From positions 39,549 to 103,548 of the forward strand of contig JAEOSU010000027.1 in assembly GCA_016840165.1 (NCBI GenBank): DNA of 64,000 bases, written 5' to 3'. Positions 43,151 to 52,317 of the stretch are shown piece after piece. The position numbers were made by a program, and so were the translations under genes. Within the stretch, counting starts at the first letter, position 1. Each line of letters begins with the position of its first letter. Source of the stretch: Promethearchaeota archaeon (GTDB taxonomy: Archaea; Asgardarchaeota; Lokiarchaeia; Sigyniarchaeales; SOKP01). The notes under the pieces were generated by a model. It saw nothing but the letters and a program-made list of their open reading frames with translations, made no database searches and was not told the DNA's origin.

Positions 43151-43903
43151 ATGTTCTTTTCAAATTTAAGTGGAACTGTTAAACAGGGGAAAAAAGTTCT
43201 CGATAATCTTTACTTTTTTGATGAAAATCCGATGTTAGATTGTAATCAGTATGTTCTAAATAACTCTGATACTGACGAACTGTCGCTATTTGATGCGGGT
43301 AACGGAATATCACTTAAAGGTTTAATTCAAGGAATGAATCAGTTTGATTTAAATTATAAAAAAATTACGCGTATTTTTTTAACACATGAGCATGTTGATC
43401 ATGTTCTTGGATTATATCCTCTTTTAAAGTTGCTGGATGATAATCCACCTCAAATACTTGCTTATGGAGAAACAGCACAGATTTTAAAAACAGGAAATGA
43501 ATCAAAAATTTTCCCAGGTAATCTTGGAATAAGACCAAGTATGTTTGGAGTCGAAATAGTACCGTTAAATGTTGTTGATCTAAAGGATCAACCTAATATT
43601 CAAATTACACCTGAATTTAATTTTAAAATTTTTTATACTCCTGGTCATTCTTTAGGTTCTATTTCTTACTATGAAAAAGAACGTAAGATTTTGATTCCAG
43701 GGGATTTAGTATTCACTGGTGGGAGTTTTGGGCGATATGATTTTCCAGGTGGCTCCCTTAAAGTTTTGACGCAATCAATCAAATTTGTGAGCGAGTTAGA
43801 TGTAAAGTATTTACTTCCAGGACATATGGGTATTAGTTCGAAAGGGAATCAAGATATTGCTCATTCTTATAGAATGGTTCAATCACTTAGCGATTTCTTT
43901 TAG
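43151..43903 (+). CDS. Metallo-beta-lactamase-fold hydrolase
   Basis: A 250-residue MBL-fold protein with the metal motif HEHVDHVLG (HxHxDH), then FYTPGHSLGSISYYE, LIPGDLVFTGG, and LPGHMGISS. These match the glyoxalase II-like group. The substrate is unknown; a thioester hydrolase is plausible. Its own start is an ATG with no clear Shine-Dalgarno; the ModE-like gene diverges from it across a 119-nt spacer. Confidence 0.9.
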   Translation: MFFSNLSGTVKQGKKVLDNLYFFDENPMLDCNQYVLNNSDTDELSLFDAGNGISLKGLIQGMNQFDLNYKKITRIFLTHEHVDHVLGLYPLLKLLDDNPPQILAYGETAQILKTGNESKIFPGNLGIRPSMFGVEIVPLNVVDLKDQPNIQITPEFNFKIFYTPGHSLGSISYYEKERKILIPGDLVFTGGSFGRYDFPGGSLKVLTQSIKFVSELDVKYLLPGHMGISSKGNQDIAHSYRMVQSLSDFF

Positions 43904-44069
43904 GGTATAATTTTCAATACATATTCAACCATATCTCAATTCAATACACCTTATTATAATATTAGGATTATAAGAAGGTTTTTTAAATAGAATTTCTATA
44001 TATATTGTTAATCATTGAATTATTTAATTACAAATATTATTTAATCCAAAACCAAAATACGTGATAATT

Positions 44070-44738
44070 ATGTCAGAAAAACCAAAAAAACCAATTACCG
44101 AAGTCATTTTAAGATCTTATCCGAAGATAATCTTTTTCTGGCCCTTACTTCTGACCTCCTTTGTACTTTGGCTTCTTCAAATGCTCGCTCCTAATACTCC
44201 AATTGCATGGTATGGAAACTTCTGGTTCATTATGTTCTTTATTAATATTTTCATTACTGCATTTGATTTTTCCTCAACGAAATTTTTTGTTCTGGTTCTC
44301 GTAGGAGTTGTGGTTATATTATTAGTTGTATTTTTAGTATTACCAAATGTAGCATTTGAATTTACTGCTGCTGAATTCAATCCAAACTTAAGTGTCGAAT
44401 TTTATTTTCTGATGACAATAATTCTAGCTTTAATTCTTGGAATTGTCGTATTAAGTGCTCAATTTGATTATTGGAAGATCGAACGAAATGAAATATACCA
44501 TAAAGCTGGAATTTTTACTTCTGCCGAAAGAATTCCCACTAAAAGCTTACGATTAAAGAAAGAGATTCCGGATGTTTTTGAATTCTTTATATTACGCGCT
44601 GGTACCTTTGTACTATCTCCTGGTCATGGAGATGTTATTCCTTTAACTACTGTATTAAACATAAACAAGAAGCAAGAGCAAATCGATTACTTATTGAGTC
44701 ATATTAGTACAGAAGCTGATGAACTGGACGCAGTTTAA
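44070..44738 (+). CDS. Membrane protein with C-terminal PH-like domain
   Basis: A 222-residue protein from the ATG at 44070; GTG at 44061 is an alternative. Four hydrophobic helices in residues about 18-130 are followed by a soluble domain: DYWKIERNEIYHKAGIFTSA, ERIPTKSLRLKKEIPD, FVLSPGHGDVIPLTTVLNI. The order resembles bacterial PH_2 (YdbT-like) domains, in which a Y/F-x-L-T/R-E motif precedes the folded strands. No enzymatic residues are visible. It probably acts in membrane organisation or signalling (inference). Confidence 0.65.
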   Translation: MSEKPKKPITEVILRSYPKIIFFWPLLLTSFVLWLLQMLAPNTPIAWYGNFWFIMFFINIFITAFDFSSTKFFVLVLVGVVVILLVVFLVLPNVAFEFTAAEFNPNLSVEFYFLMTIILALILGIVVLSAQFDYWKIERNEIYHKAGIFTSAERIPTKSLRLKKEIPDVFEFFILRAGTFVLSPGHGDVIPLTTVLNINKKQEQIDYLLSHISTEADELDAV

Positions 44739-44763
44739 TAAGATTTAAACTTGTGAAATACAA

Positions 44764-44787
44764 TTTTTATTTTTTTTTAATTTTTTT
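44764..44787 (+). terminator. Poly-T terminator downstream of the 44070 gene
   Basis: Three T-runs of 5, 8 and 7, separated by short A interruptions, begin about 25 nt past the stop codon. Archaeal transcription ends in T-rich tracts without needing a hairpin. Confidence 0.5.
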
Positions 44788-44865
44788 ATAATCTCTTGAT
44801 AACTTAAATCTAAATTCAATTTTTTAATTAAGTTTAAGAATGTAATAAAATTTTTAGAAATACAA

Positions 44866-45591
44866 ATGCCTCATTCTCCGATATTATTATTTGATTTTGA
44901 TGGAGTGGTTATTACACAAAAAGCACTAGAATTTAGTGCATTAGTCTATAGTCGAAAAGGTTATTTTAATTGGAGAAATACGGAGAGCTTAAGATTAATT
45001 GATTATGCGCGCTTATTTGAAGAGTCTGATTCAAATAATAGAGTTAAGGCTCTTATTCAAGTTTATAAAGCATACAAGCCTTATATCTCAAATCCATTAA
45101 AGCGAATCTTATTTTTCATTAAATTTCGTCGTACCTACCCTAAATATGAGATATATGAAACTATAAAACCTAATTTAAAATCGATATTAGAACTATTCAA
45201 TACTATAGATGCTCCTTTAGGGATCGTATCAAATACCAAAAATTCGCGATTGTCAACTTTTAGAAAGCATTTGAATTTGGATAAATATTTTTCTGCTTAT
45301 GTTTCTAGAGACGATTCGCCTTTTAGAAAGCCACATCCTTATCCTATCTTCAAAGTACTTGAAAAAATTAAACAGAAATATCATTTTCCGATAGAAAAAG
45401 ACCGTGTGTTTTTTATTGGAGATCTTCCCACAGATATTATATGTGCTCATAATGCGGGTATAAAGAGTATTGCTCTTCTGAATGGTCATGGAACAGAGAA
45501 GGCATTAAGAGAGGTAAATCCTACTTATGTGTTGCGAGATATTTTAGATATCACAGAAATAGAGCTATTCAAAAAATTATTATTCGATTAA
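44866..45591 (+). CDS. HAD-superfamily phosphatase
   Basis: A 241-residue HAD hydrolase. Motif I LLFDFDGVVI has the nucleophile Asp, motif II is LGIVSNTKNSRL (Ser), motif III Lys is in RKPHPYPIF, and motif IV is VFFIGDLPTDIICA. The cap domain between them is helical (C1 type). The class is phosphoglycolate-phosphatase-like; the substrate is not inferable. It ends 19 nt before the 45611 gene, so they may be co-transcribed. Confidence 0.9.
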   Translation: MPHSPILLFDFDGVVITQKALEFSALVYSRKGYFNWRNTESLRLIDYARLFEESDSNNRVKALIQVYKAYKPYISNPLKRILFFIKFRRTYPKYEIYETIKPNLKSILELFNTIDAPLGIVSNTKNSRLSTFRKHLNLDKYFSAYVSRDDSPFRKPHPYPIFKVLEKIKQKYHFPIEKDRVFFIGDLPTDIICAHNAGIKSIALLNGHGTEKALREVNPTYVLRDILDITEIELFKKLLFD

Positions 45592-45610
45592 GCATTAAAA
45601 AGGATTAGTT

Positions 45611-48352
45611 ATGTTTAATCCGGAAGAATTTAGAGACTATAATACTATTATTCCTTTTGTAGAGAAATTAAATAAGTATTTAAAAAAAAATAAACTAAAC
45701 AAAATCCCGCAAGTAATCGAGGCCTTAAATTCCTCATTGAAGGATGAAAATTTAGCTATTCCAGTCACATATGTTTTTAGTATATTGGCGGAGAGTGATG
45801 CATCATTCATTCCATCTGAATTAATTAAAAATTTAGAGCCTTATCTGGACTCAGATGAGAAAAAGCTACAATTAAACACTATCATTATCATTGGATTTTA
45901 TTTGATAAAGAATTCAGAGAAAATTGAGTCATATATTTCAAATTTTATCCAAATACTTAAACAAGATTCTGAAGAAGTTTTAGAAAATACTTATTATTTC
46001 TTGCAAAAATTCATTGAGTTCAATCGAAACTTGTTATGTCCATATAAAAATGTACTTTTAGAGTATTTAAAATCTGAAAGAAATGAAAAAAACCAGCTCT
46101 CATTGTTAGAGTTTATTGAATCTTGTTCTAATTTCGACTTTGATGATTTATATTCATTTAGAGATGTCGCTCTACATTTAATTTCACAATATCAAAATAA
46201 AGTTGATAGTAAAATTGTCTCTACGTTAAAAAGGAAAGTTTCCCAAGTTTTCCCAAAATTTCAGGAGAAAGACTTTGATGATATTGAAGTTGAGGAGCTT
46301 AGAAAAGAAATACAAGATTTTTTTATTATGAAAAAGTTTGACCTTAATAAAATAGCAAATGCCCAAGGAATAACTCCTAAAGGATATATTCAAACGCGAA
46401 AAAAAAGCTTGCTAATTGATAAAAAGTTCACTTTTTATACACGAATCAAAGATGATAATCAAATTTTTTATTATGAACTTGAAAAAGAAAAATTAAAAGC
46501 CTTTTTCGAAAGTTCTGATAAAATTTCAGGGAATCTAATTATAAATAGATTCTCTCAAATAATTGATGATGATTCAGAATTAGAATCATTTATGAATACA
46601 TTAATTAAATTAAAAATAATTAGTGGTTATTTCTCAGATCTACATTATTTTTATCCTTATAAGTATTTAAGGCAAGATATTTTGCAAAATATTCAAGAAA
46701 AGGGATTAGTTAACTTCGAAAAGTATAATTACATACCAATAGAATTTTTTAAAGCAATTATAAACGATATATCATCAAATATTAAGCAAATACTTCTCAT
46801 AGGAAAAAATGGAAGGATTTATTACTCTCAAGACAAGATTAATCGAACCATAAATAAGGAGGCAGCTAAGGCAAGTGTGATTGATTTAAAATCGTATAAA
46901 GAAAGATTAGGAGAAGATGCCTATTTAAAGTTAATAAACAACTTACCAATGGAGTATTTAACTAAATATCATGAAGCGACTCAATATCTTACTAACTTAG
47001 GTTTGATTAATGTACGTAAAGAAATTGATAATTCCAGAATTATTGGATATTTTTCTATTTTGGATGTTTCTGCAAAATTAAAATTACGTAAATCAATTCT
47101 TTATAGCATTTTAGAAGAATATATTGACATGCGAAGTGGAATATTTGATAAAAATAGAAATAATTTTTATTACTCGAAATTTCTAAATGAAAAAGTTAAT
47201 CAAATCAATCAGATTAAAGAGGAAAATAAGAGAAATGAATTGATAAATCAACTTGCCTCTGAATTAAATATTGATAAAAATGTTATCTTTGCGAAGTTAG
47301 AGGAAAATCTTAAGTTAATTGGTGAAGAGATCAAACAACAAAAGGAGATCAATATTAATGATTATGTTGACAAAATTGGCATGGATTATGAGGATTTTTT
47401 AAAATTTATAAGTAGTTTAAAGGTTGATTATTTCAAAAAAGGAGATAGCATTATCATCGAACAAGAAAGAATAATTGAAGCGAAAAATGAAATTAAATCG
47501 AGCCTAATTGTGAGATCTAAATCGGAGGATTTTATCGCATTTAGAGATCTCAATCTTAACCAGAATATTATTGACGATATAATTCGTGAATTAAAAGAAG
47601 AGAAAAAAATTATAGGGATTTCTTATGATGACGAAGATAAAATTAGATTCTATACCAAGAAAGGAATTGAGAATCTTATGCTAGAAAACCAACATTTTTT
47701 CTCTTTCCAAGATTTCTTTCCAGAAAAAACACTTTCTGAATCAGAAACACAGTTAATGCGTTCTATTTTAGATGATCTGTTGAAAGCGAAAAGATTATCT
47801 GGTACTTTTGACGAAAAGAATATGATTTTTTCCAGTAATGAAGTCCTCTTTGTTCAAAACTATAATACTATTCTTAATGAATTTGAAACCCTCATTCAAA
47901 AATATATACAATATTTCGAAGTTGAATTCCAAAAAATAAAGAAGACTTTAATAAAAAAAGAAGAAACTATTTTCCCAAATGAAATAAAAATCATCCAAGA
48001 AATAATTAAGCGGGTGAATAAAAATTATGTTCATTGGAGAAGCGGATTAGAGGCATTTGTTAGAAATGCTAATAGTCATTTGTTAAAAAAACAGGGGATG
48101 ACTCTTAAAAAATATAGAGCAATAGAAATCTCGCCTGATCGAAAGAAAGATGTCAAATTATTTGAGGAAGATCCAGAAGTAATTGATTTTTTGAATCAAT
48201 TTAAAGAATGGGTAAGAATTTTTAATGTTATTGAATTGAAATATGGCAATGTAATTTTTTATCAAAAAAGATTATTTAATAATCCAGATAATAAGGAAGA
48301 TCAAAAGAAATTAAATGATTTATTAATTCAACTAAAACTGATAGAAGGCTAA
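45611..48352 (+). CDS. Large helical protein with HEAT-like N-terminus and tandem winged-helix repeats
   Basis: A 913-residue cytoplasmic protein. Residues 1-210 look like HEAT/ARM repeats (LNTIIIIGFYLIKNSEKI). From about 235 onward come successive winged-helix-like modules (KIANAQGITPKGYIQTRK, TNLGLINVRKEID, YVDKIGMDYEDFLKFIS, LLKAKRLSGTFDEKNMIFSS), ending in a helical region. This layout resembles UFL1-type UFMylation E3 ligases and PCI proteins, which in eukaryotes also chain winged helices. The resemblance is architectural; sequence homology is not proven. A strong AAGGA sits 6 nt before the ATG. Its presence in a genome with ubiquitin-like and JAMM genes is suggestive. Confidence 0.7.
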   Translation: MFNPEEFRDYNTIIPFVEKLNKYLKKNKLNKIPQVIEALNSSLKDENLAIPVTYVFSILAESDASFIPSELIKNLEPYLDSDEKKLQLNTIIIIGFYLIKNSEKIESYISNFIQILKQDSEEVLENTYYFLQKFIEFNRNLLCPYKNVLLEYLKSERNEKNQLSLLEFIESCSNFDFDDLYSFRDVALHLISQYQNKVDSKIVSTLKRKVSQVFPKFQEKDFDDIEVEELRKEIQDFFIMKKFDLNKIANAQGITPKGYIQTRKKSLLIDKKFTFYTRIKDDNQIFYYELEKEKLKAFFESSDKISGNLIINRFSQIIDDDSELESFMNTLIKLKIISGYFSDLHYFYPYKYLRQDILQNIQEKGLVNFEKYNYIPIEFFKAIINDISSNIKQILLIGKNGRIYYSQDKINRTINKEAAKASVIDLKSYKERLGEDAYLKLINNLPMEYLTKYHEATQYLTNLGLINVRKEIDNSRIIGYFSILDVSAKLKLRKSILYSILEEYIDMRSGIFDKNRNNFYYSKFLNEKVNQINQIKEENKRNELINQLASELNIDKNVIFAKLEENLKLIGEEIKQQKEININDYVDKIGMDYEDFLKFISSLKVDYFKKGDSIIIEQERIIEAKNEIKSSLIVRSKSEDFIAFRDLNLNQNIIDDIIRELKEEKKIIGISYDDEDKIRFYTKKGIENLMLENQHFFSFQDFFPEKTLSESETQLMRSILDDLLKAKRLSGTFDEKNMIFSSNEVLFVQNYNTILNEFETLIQKYIQYFEVEFQKIKKTLIKKEETIFPNEIKIIQEIIKRVNKNYVHWRSGLEAFVRNANSHLLKKQGMTLKKYRAIEISPDRKKDVKLFEEDPEVIDFLNQFKEWVRIFNVIELKYGNVIFYQKRLFNNPDNKEDQKKLNDLLIQLKLIEG

Positions 48353-48409
48353 TTTAGAAGGCCTTTATTTTATAAAAAGTCATAGCATGATTGATGGATC
48401 TTTTTTTAT

Positions 48410-48772
48410 TTAATAAGAATTACTTGAATCTTTTTTTTGTTCAATCTTTGTGACTATTGCATCCACATCGATTTTTTCATGCGGTTTTATTTTATAGGTC
48501 TTAGGGGAGTATGTTCCATTCATTTCTAATATGCCCTCTTCCGCAAGACAATCCAATGATCTCCAAATAAAATTTATTTTTGAACGATCTGAAGATTTTA
48601 TTCTATTGCATCTCCGAATTCTTTTAGTATTAACAATATTGACATTGTTATCAATTAATTTATTGATTGCTTCGACAGTTTCCCTTAAATTTTTCAAAAA
48701 AAAGTCCATTAATTGCTCATTTAGATTAATAATTCGGATATGGAAGAGTAATTTAAATTTATTTTTAGACAT
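48410..48772 (-). CDS. Winged-helix DNA-binding protein
   Basis: A 120-residue protein. The central part (IKSSDRSKINFIWRSLDCLA then EEGILEMNGTYSPKTYKI) is a winged helix-turn-helix with a wing ending at TYKIKP. The N-terminus is a helix with KNLRETVEAINKLI. It is probably a small transcriptional regulator. The genes on both sides run convergent to it or co-directional with purH, so regulation of purines is possible but unproven. Confidence 0.6.
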   Translation of the reverse strand: MSKNKFKLLFHIRIINLNEQLMDFFLKNLRETVEAINKLIDNNVNIVNTKRIRRCNRIKSSDRSKINFIWRSLDCLAEEGILEMNGTYSPKTYKIKPHEKIDVDAIVTKIEQKKDSSNSY

Positions 48773-48924
48773 ATATAAACTTTTTTTATGTTTCTGAAAA
48801 ACCTCTTATATCAAGGAAGAGAGAAATTTTTCGATAGATATTTTGAATATCTTTTAAATTGTAAATCATTTTTTAAAAAAGGATAAGGATACAGAAAATT
48901 TGGGAAAAAATAATGGGAAAAAAA

Positions 48925-50529
48925 TCAATGTCTAAAAACTCGTTTATCACAGAAAATTAATGCACAATTAAGTTCATTTGCTTTTTTAATCACCAAATCA
49001 TCTCTGATTGACCCCCCTGGATTTATAATAGCTTTCGCTCCTGCTTCTACTGCTGCTTCTAAGCCATCAGGAAAAGGGAAAAATGAGTCCGTTCCCATGA
49101 GAGAATCTTTTAACTCATCTTTATGTCCAAATTCAATTGCTTTTTGTACTGCTAATTTTACCACATGAACGCGGCTTTGTTGTCCCGCTCCTATACCAAT
49201 TGTATAAAAACCATTGTCATAAATCTGGACAAAACATGCAGAATTTGATTTTGTCCATTTTGAAATTTTGTAGGCAAAAATTAGAGCCTCTTTTTCTTTT
49301 TCATTAACGCCACGATTACTCACTACCCTCCAGTTCTTTATAACTGGCTTAGAGTCATATTCTTGAATTAAAACACCTCCCAGTACACTTCGCAGTTCAG
49401 GATTTCTATAAAGTTTGTCTCGTTTAGTTAAAAAATCACCAAATTCCAGAAGAATCATTTTTTCTTTTTTTTTCAATATATCAAGAGCTTCTGGTTCGAA
49501 AGATGGCGCCATTAATACCTCAATGAATATTTTTTCTTTATTTACGATGAAATCCGCAGTTTCTTCTGATACTGGTTTATTTAATCCCCACACACCCCCA
49601 AAAGCAGACATTGGATCGGTTTTGAATGCCATCTGTATCGATTTTAATTGATGTTTTTTATCTACAGCCACACCATTAGGGCTAGTATGCTTTAAAATTG
49701 CAGTATTGTAATAGGAATTATTGAAATCTAAAAGAATTTGCATACAAGAATCAATATCCAGATAATTATTGAATGATATTTCTTTTCCAGATATTTTTTT
49801 AATATTATATAATCCTTCCTTAATATCGATGTCTCTGTAATAGGCTGCAAATTGATCCCAATTCTCTCCATACCGGCAATCTTGTACTTTTTCATAGATT
49901 TTGATAATTTTATCTCCAAAAGAAAGATCAGGATAATTATAATTCTGAAAATAATTAGCAATTATGGAGTTATATTCTGCAACTTGAAAAAAGACCTCTT
50001 GGGCAAGAAAAGCTCTTGTTTGTAAACTAATACCTTTCTTTTCCCTCATTTCTCTTATTATTTTTGGATAATGTTCTGGATTAGAAATTACCACAACATC
50101 ATTGAAGTTTTTTGCTGCAGCTCTTATCATTGTTGGACCACCTATATCTATCATCTCTAAAGCATCTTCTAATGAGAGATTAGGCTTAGATATTGCCTCT
50201 TTGAAATTATAGAGATTACAAATAACCATATCGATTGGTTTTATACTAAATTTTTGGGCTTCCTGAAGATCTTTTTTATTATTACGGCGGAATAATATCC
50301 CTCCTTCCACTTTTGGGTGCAGAGTTTTAACTCTTCCATCAAATATTTCGGGTGATTTAGTGTAATCTGCTATATCAATCACATCAATACCGTTACTCCT
50401 TAATAGCTTACTTGTTCCCCCAGTTGAGAGAATCTCGACTCCAAATTCATCTGCTAATATTTGAGCAATTTCTACTACTCCCTTTTTGTCAAAAACCGAT
50501 ATTAAAGCTCTTTCTATTTTTTTCATCAT
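48925..50529 (-). CDS. purH: AICAR transformylase / IMP cyclohydrolase
   Basis: Performs the last two steps of IMP synthesis, using 10-formyl-THF. The 534 residues are in two domains. IMPCH: ALISVFDKKGVVEIAQIL, ILSTGGTSKLL, DGRVKTLHPKVEGG, IDIGGPTMIRAAAKN. AICAR transformylase: AILKHTSPNGVAV with the catalytic Lys-His pair, TDPMSAFGGVWGLN, AGQQSRVHVVKLAVQKA, GTDSFFPFPDGLE and NPGGSIRDD. Many archaea replace this enzyme with PurP and PurO, so a bacterial-type fused PurH suggests a transferred or THF-dependent pathway, consistent with FolD in this window. The start overlaps a MM pair; either Met is possible. Confidence 0.97.
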   Translation of the reverse strand: MMKKIERALISVFDKKGVVEIAQILADEFGVEILSTGGTSKLLRSNGIDVIDIADYTKSPEIFDGRVKTLHPKVEGGILFRRNNKKDLQEAQKFSIKPIDMVICNLYNFKEAISKPNLSLEDALEMIDIGGPTMIRAAAKNFNDVVVISNPEHYPKIIREMREKKGISLQTRAFLAQEVFFQVAEYNSIIANYFQNYNYPDLSFGDKIIKIYEKVQDCRYGENWDQFAAYYRDIDIKEGLYNIKKISGKEISFNNYLDIDSCMQILLDFNNSYYNTAILKHTSPNGVAVDKKHQLKSIQMAFKTDPMSAFGGVWGLNKPVSEETADFIVNKEKIFIEVLMAPSFEPEALDILKKKEKMILLEFGDFLTKRDKLYRNPELRSVLGGVLIQEYDSKPVIKNWRVVSNRGVNEKEKEALIFAYKISKWTKSNSACFVQIYDNGFYTIGIGAGQQSRVHVVKLAVQKAIEFGHKDELKDSLMGTDSFFPFPDGLEAAVEAGAKAIINPGGSIRDDLVIKKANELNCALIFCDKRVFRH

Positions 50530-50662
50530 ATTTCGCGTGAAAATGTTTACTATAAAAGTCTTTTTCTAATATGAATTCTAACGATTAATCTTGTAAAAAG
50601 CTTATTGATTAATGATTAATAATAACGAGCTAAGAAAAAGGATTAAAATGAAAATTCATATC

Positions 50663-52141
50663 TTAATATTTTCCGATTAAATCATGGGTATGAGTCTCAC
50701 GTTGACCTGTTGGTGTGATAATACCAATTCGTGCTTTTTTCATTTCTTGGATATTTTTCGCTCCAGAATAAATCATGCCATTAATTAATCCCTCTTTTAA
50801 TGATAATAGTACTCCAGAAAGATCTCCTGTGAAAGGTACATAATCACTTACTCCTTCTGCTAACATTTTAGATCCTTCGATATATCTATCTGCGACATAG
50901 CCAGAGGTGCGTGCTTCTTTAGAGCCCATACCACGATAGACCTTTACTTTTCTTCCAGCTATAGTATCAATGAATCCTGGACTTTCCTCTGTGCCTGCAA
51001 AGAAGTGTCCCGACATGATAAGATCAGCACCCGCAGTAATTGCTTTAGGGATATCACCTGGATTTTTAAAACCTCCATCCGCAATTAAGGATATTTTAGG
51101 ATTGTAATCATTTATTGCATCAGCTACTTGAGCAGTAGCAAACATAGTAGGTGCACCCACACCAGTTTGTATAGATGTCGTGCAGATAGAACCCGAACCC
51201 ATTCCGACTTTTAATCCAATAAATTTTTCACTATCGAATCCACTTTTAGTAAGAATATGCTCTGCTGCTTCATAGGTTCCAATATTACCTAATACAAAGT
51301 CAGAATCTAAGAAATCCATGAGTTTTTTTGTTCCTGCAATATCAGTTGACTTATAATAATCTGCAACATCTATAAAAAAAATATCTACAAAGTTATCAAT
51401 TTCCTTTAATATTTCTCGAGCTTGGATAGCTTCAGGGAATCGTGGAGATAATGCTAATGCACATAACAAATGGCCTTCATTGTCCATAGAGGCAAGAGGA
51501 AATTCAGGAGCTAAATCCTTCTTTGTTATCAATCCTGTAAGATTTCCTTTATCATCAATAACTGGCAGTTTTTCCTTACGAGATTCAAATAACAAATTCA
51601 GAGCATCGATTCTAGATGCACCTGGTTTAATAGATATAACTTCTTTAGTCATATAATCTTTTACTGAACAGTTTTTGATCTGATCCTCAGAAAAGGGAAT
51701 ATCCCTTTTAGTTAATATCCCACATACTTTATTTTCATTATTAACAACTACAAGACCACTAATGTTATAGTTTTCCATCATAAATTTTGCTTTTGAGATA
51801 GGTTCATTAGGAAAGATGGTTGCAACATCCTCGATCACGAAAGATCTGGCTCTTTTAACAATTCTTACCATTTCTAGCTGCCGCTCAAAAGAACAATTAC
51901 GGTGTAAAACACCTAAACCCCCTAAAAGCGCCATTTTTATTGCCATTATCTCTTCAGTTACCGTATCCATCGCTGAAGTTAAAATTGGAACGTGAAATTT
52001 GTAGTTACCCAAATGCGAAGAAATGTCCACTTCATTAGGGCTAAAATCAGTATATCCCGGTAATACTAATACATCATCAAAAGTAGCGATTATGCTCTCA
52101 TGATGAACTTTTTTACGAAAATAATCTGACATTTCAAACAC
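50663..52141 (-). CDS. guaB: Inosine-5'-monophosphate dehydrogenase
   Basis: Oxidises IMP to XMP with NAD in guanine nucleotide synthesis. The 492 residues are a TIM barrel with a CBS pair inserted at about 110-220 (NYNISGLVVVNNENKVCGIL and RKEKLPVIDDKGNLTGLITK). Barrel motifs: SAMDTVTEEIMAIKMALLGG, GVLHRNC, the loop GMGSGSICTTSIQTGVGAPT with the catalytic Cys, IADGGFKNPGDI, YRGMGSKEA and ITPTGQRETHTHDL. A GMP reductase with CBS domains is a weaker alternative. It lies 134 nt upstream of purH in the same direction and probably shares its transcription. Confidence 0.93.
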   Translation of the reverse strand: MFEMSDYFRKKVHHESIIATFDDVLVLPGYTDFSPNEVDISSHLGNYKFHVPILTSAMDTVTEEIMAIKMALLGGLGVLHRNCSFERQLEMVRIVKRARSFVIEDVATIFPNEPISKAKFMMENYNISGLVVVNNENKVCGILTKRDIPFSEDQIKNCSVKDYMTKEVISIKPGASRIDALNLLFESRKEKLPVIDDKGNLTGLITKKDLAPEFPLASMDNEGHLLCALALSPRFPEAIQAREILKEIDNFVDIFFIDVADYYKSTDIAGTKKLMDFLDSDFVLGNIGTYEAAEHILTKSGFDSEKFIGLKVGMGSGSICTTSIQTGVGAPTMFATAQVADAINDYNPKISLIADGGFKNPGDIPKAITAGADLIMSGHFFAGTEESPGFIDTIAGRKVKVYRGMGSKEARTSGYVADRYIEGSKMLAEGVSDYVPFTGDLSGVLLSLKEGLINGMIYSGAKNIQEMKKARIGIITPTGQRETHTHDLIGKY

Positions 52142-52317
52142 TCTTATGATTATTGATAATTATTGATTTTTTAATTATGAATGATATATATTTTGAGATA
52201 TAAATATTAATAATATAGAAAAGGCAAATATTAAATTGTTATCAATTTAGTTTACGAAATATATATATTTTTGATTAAAAACGTATAAAGTTAATAAATT
52301 AAAGAGAAATTATATAA

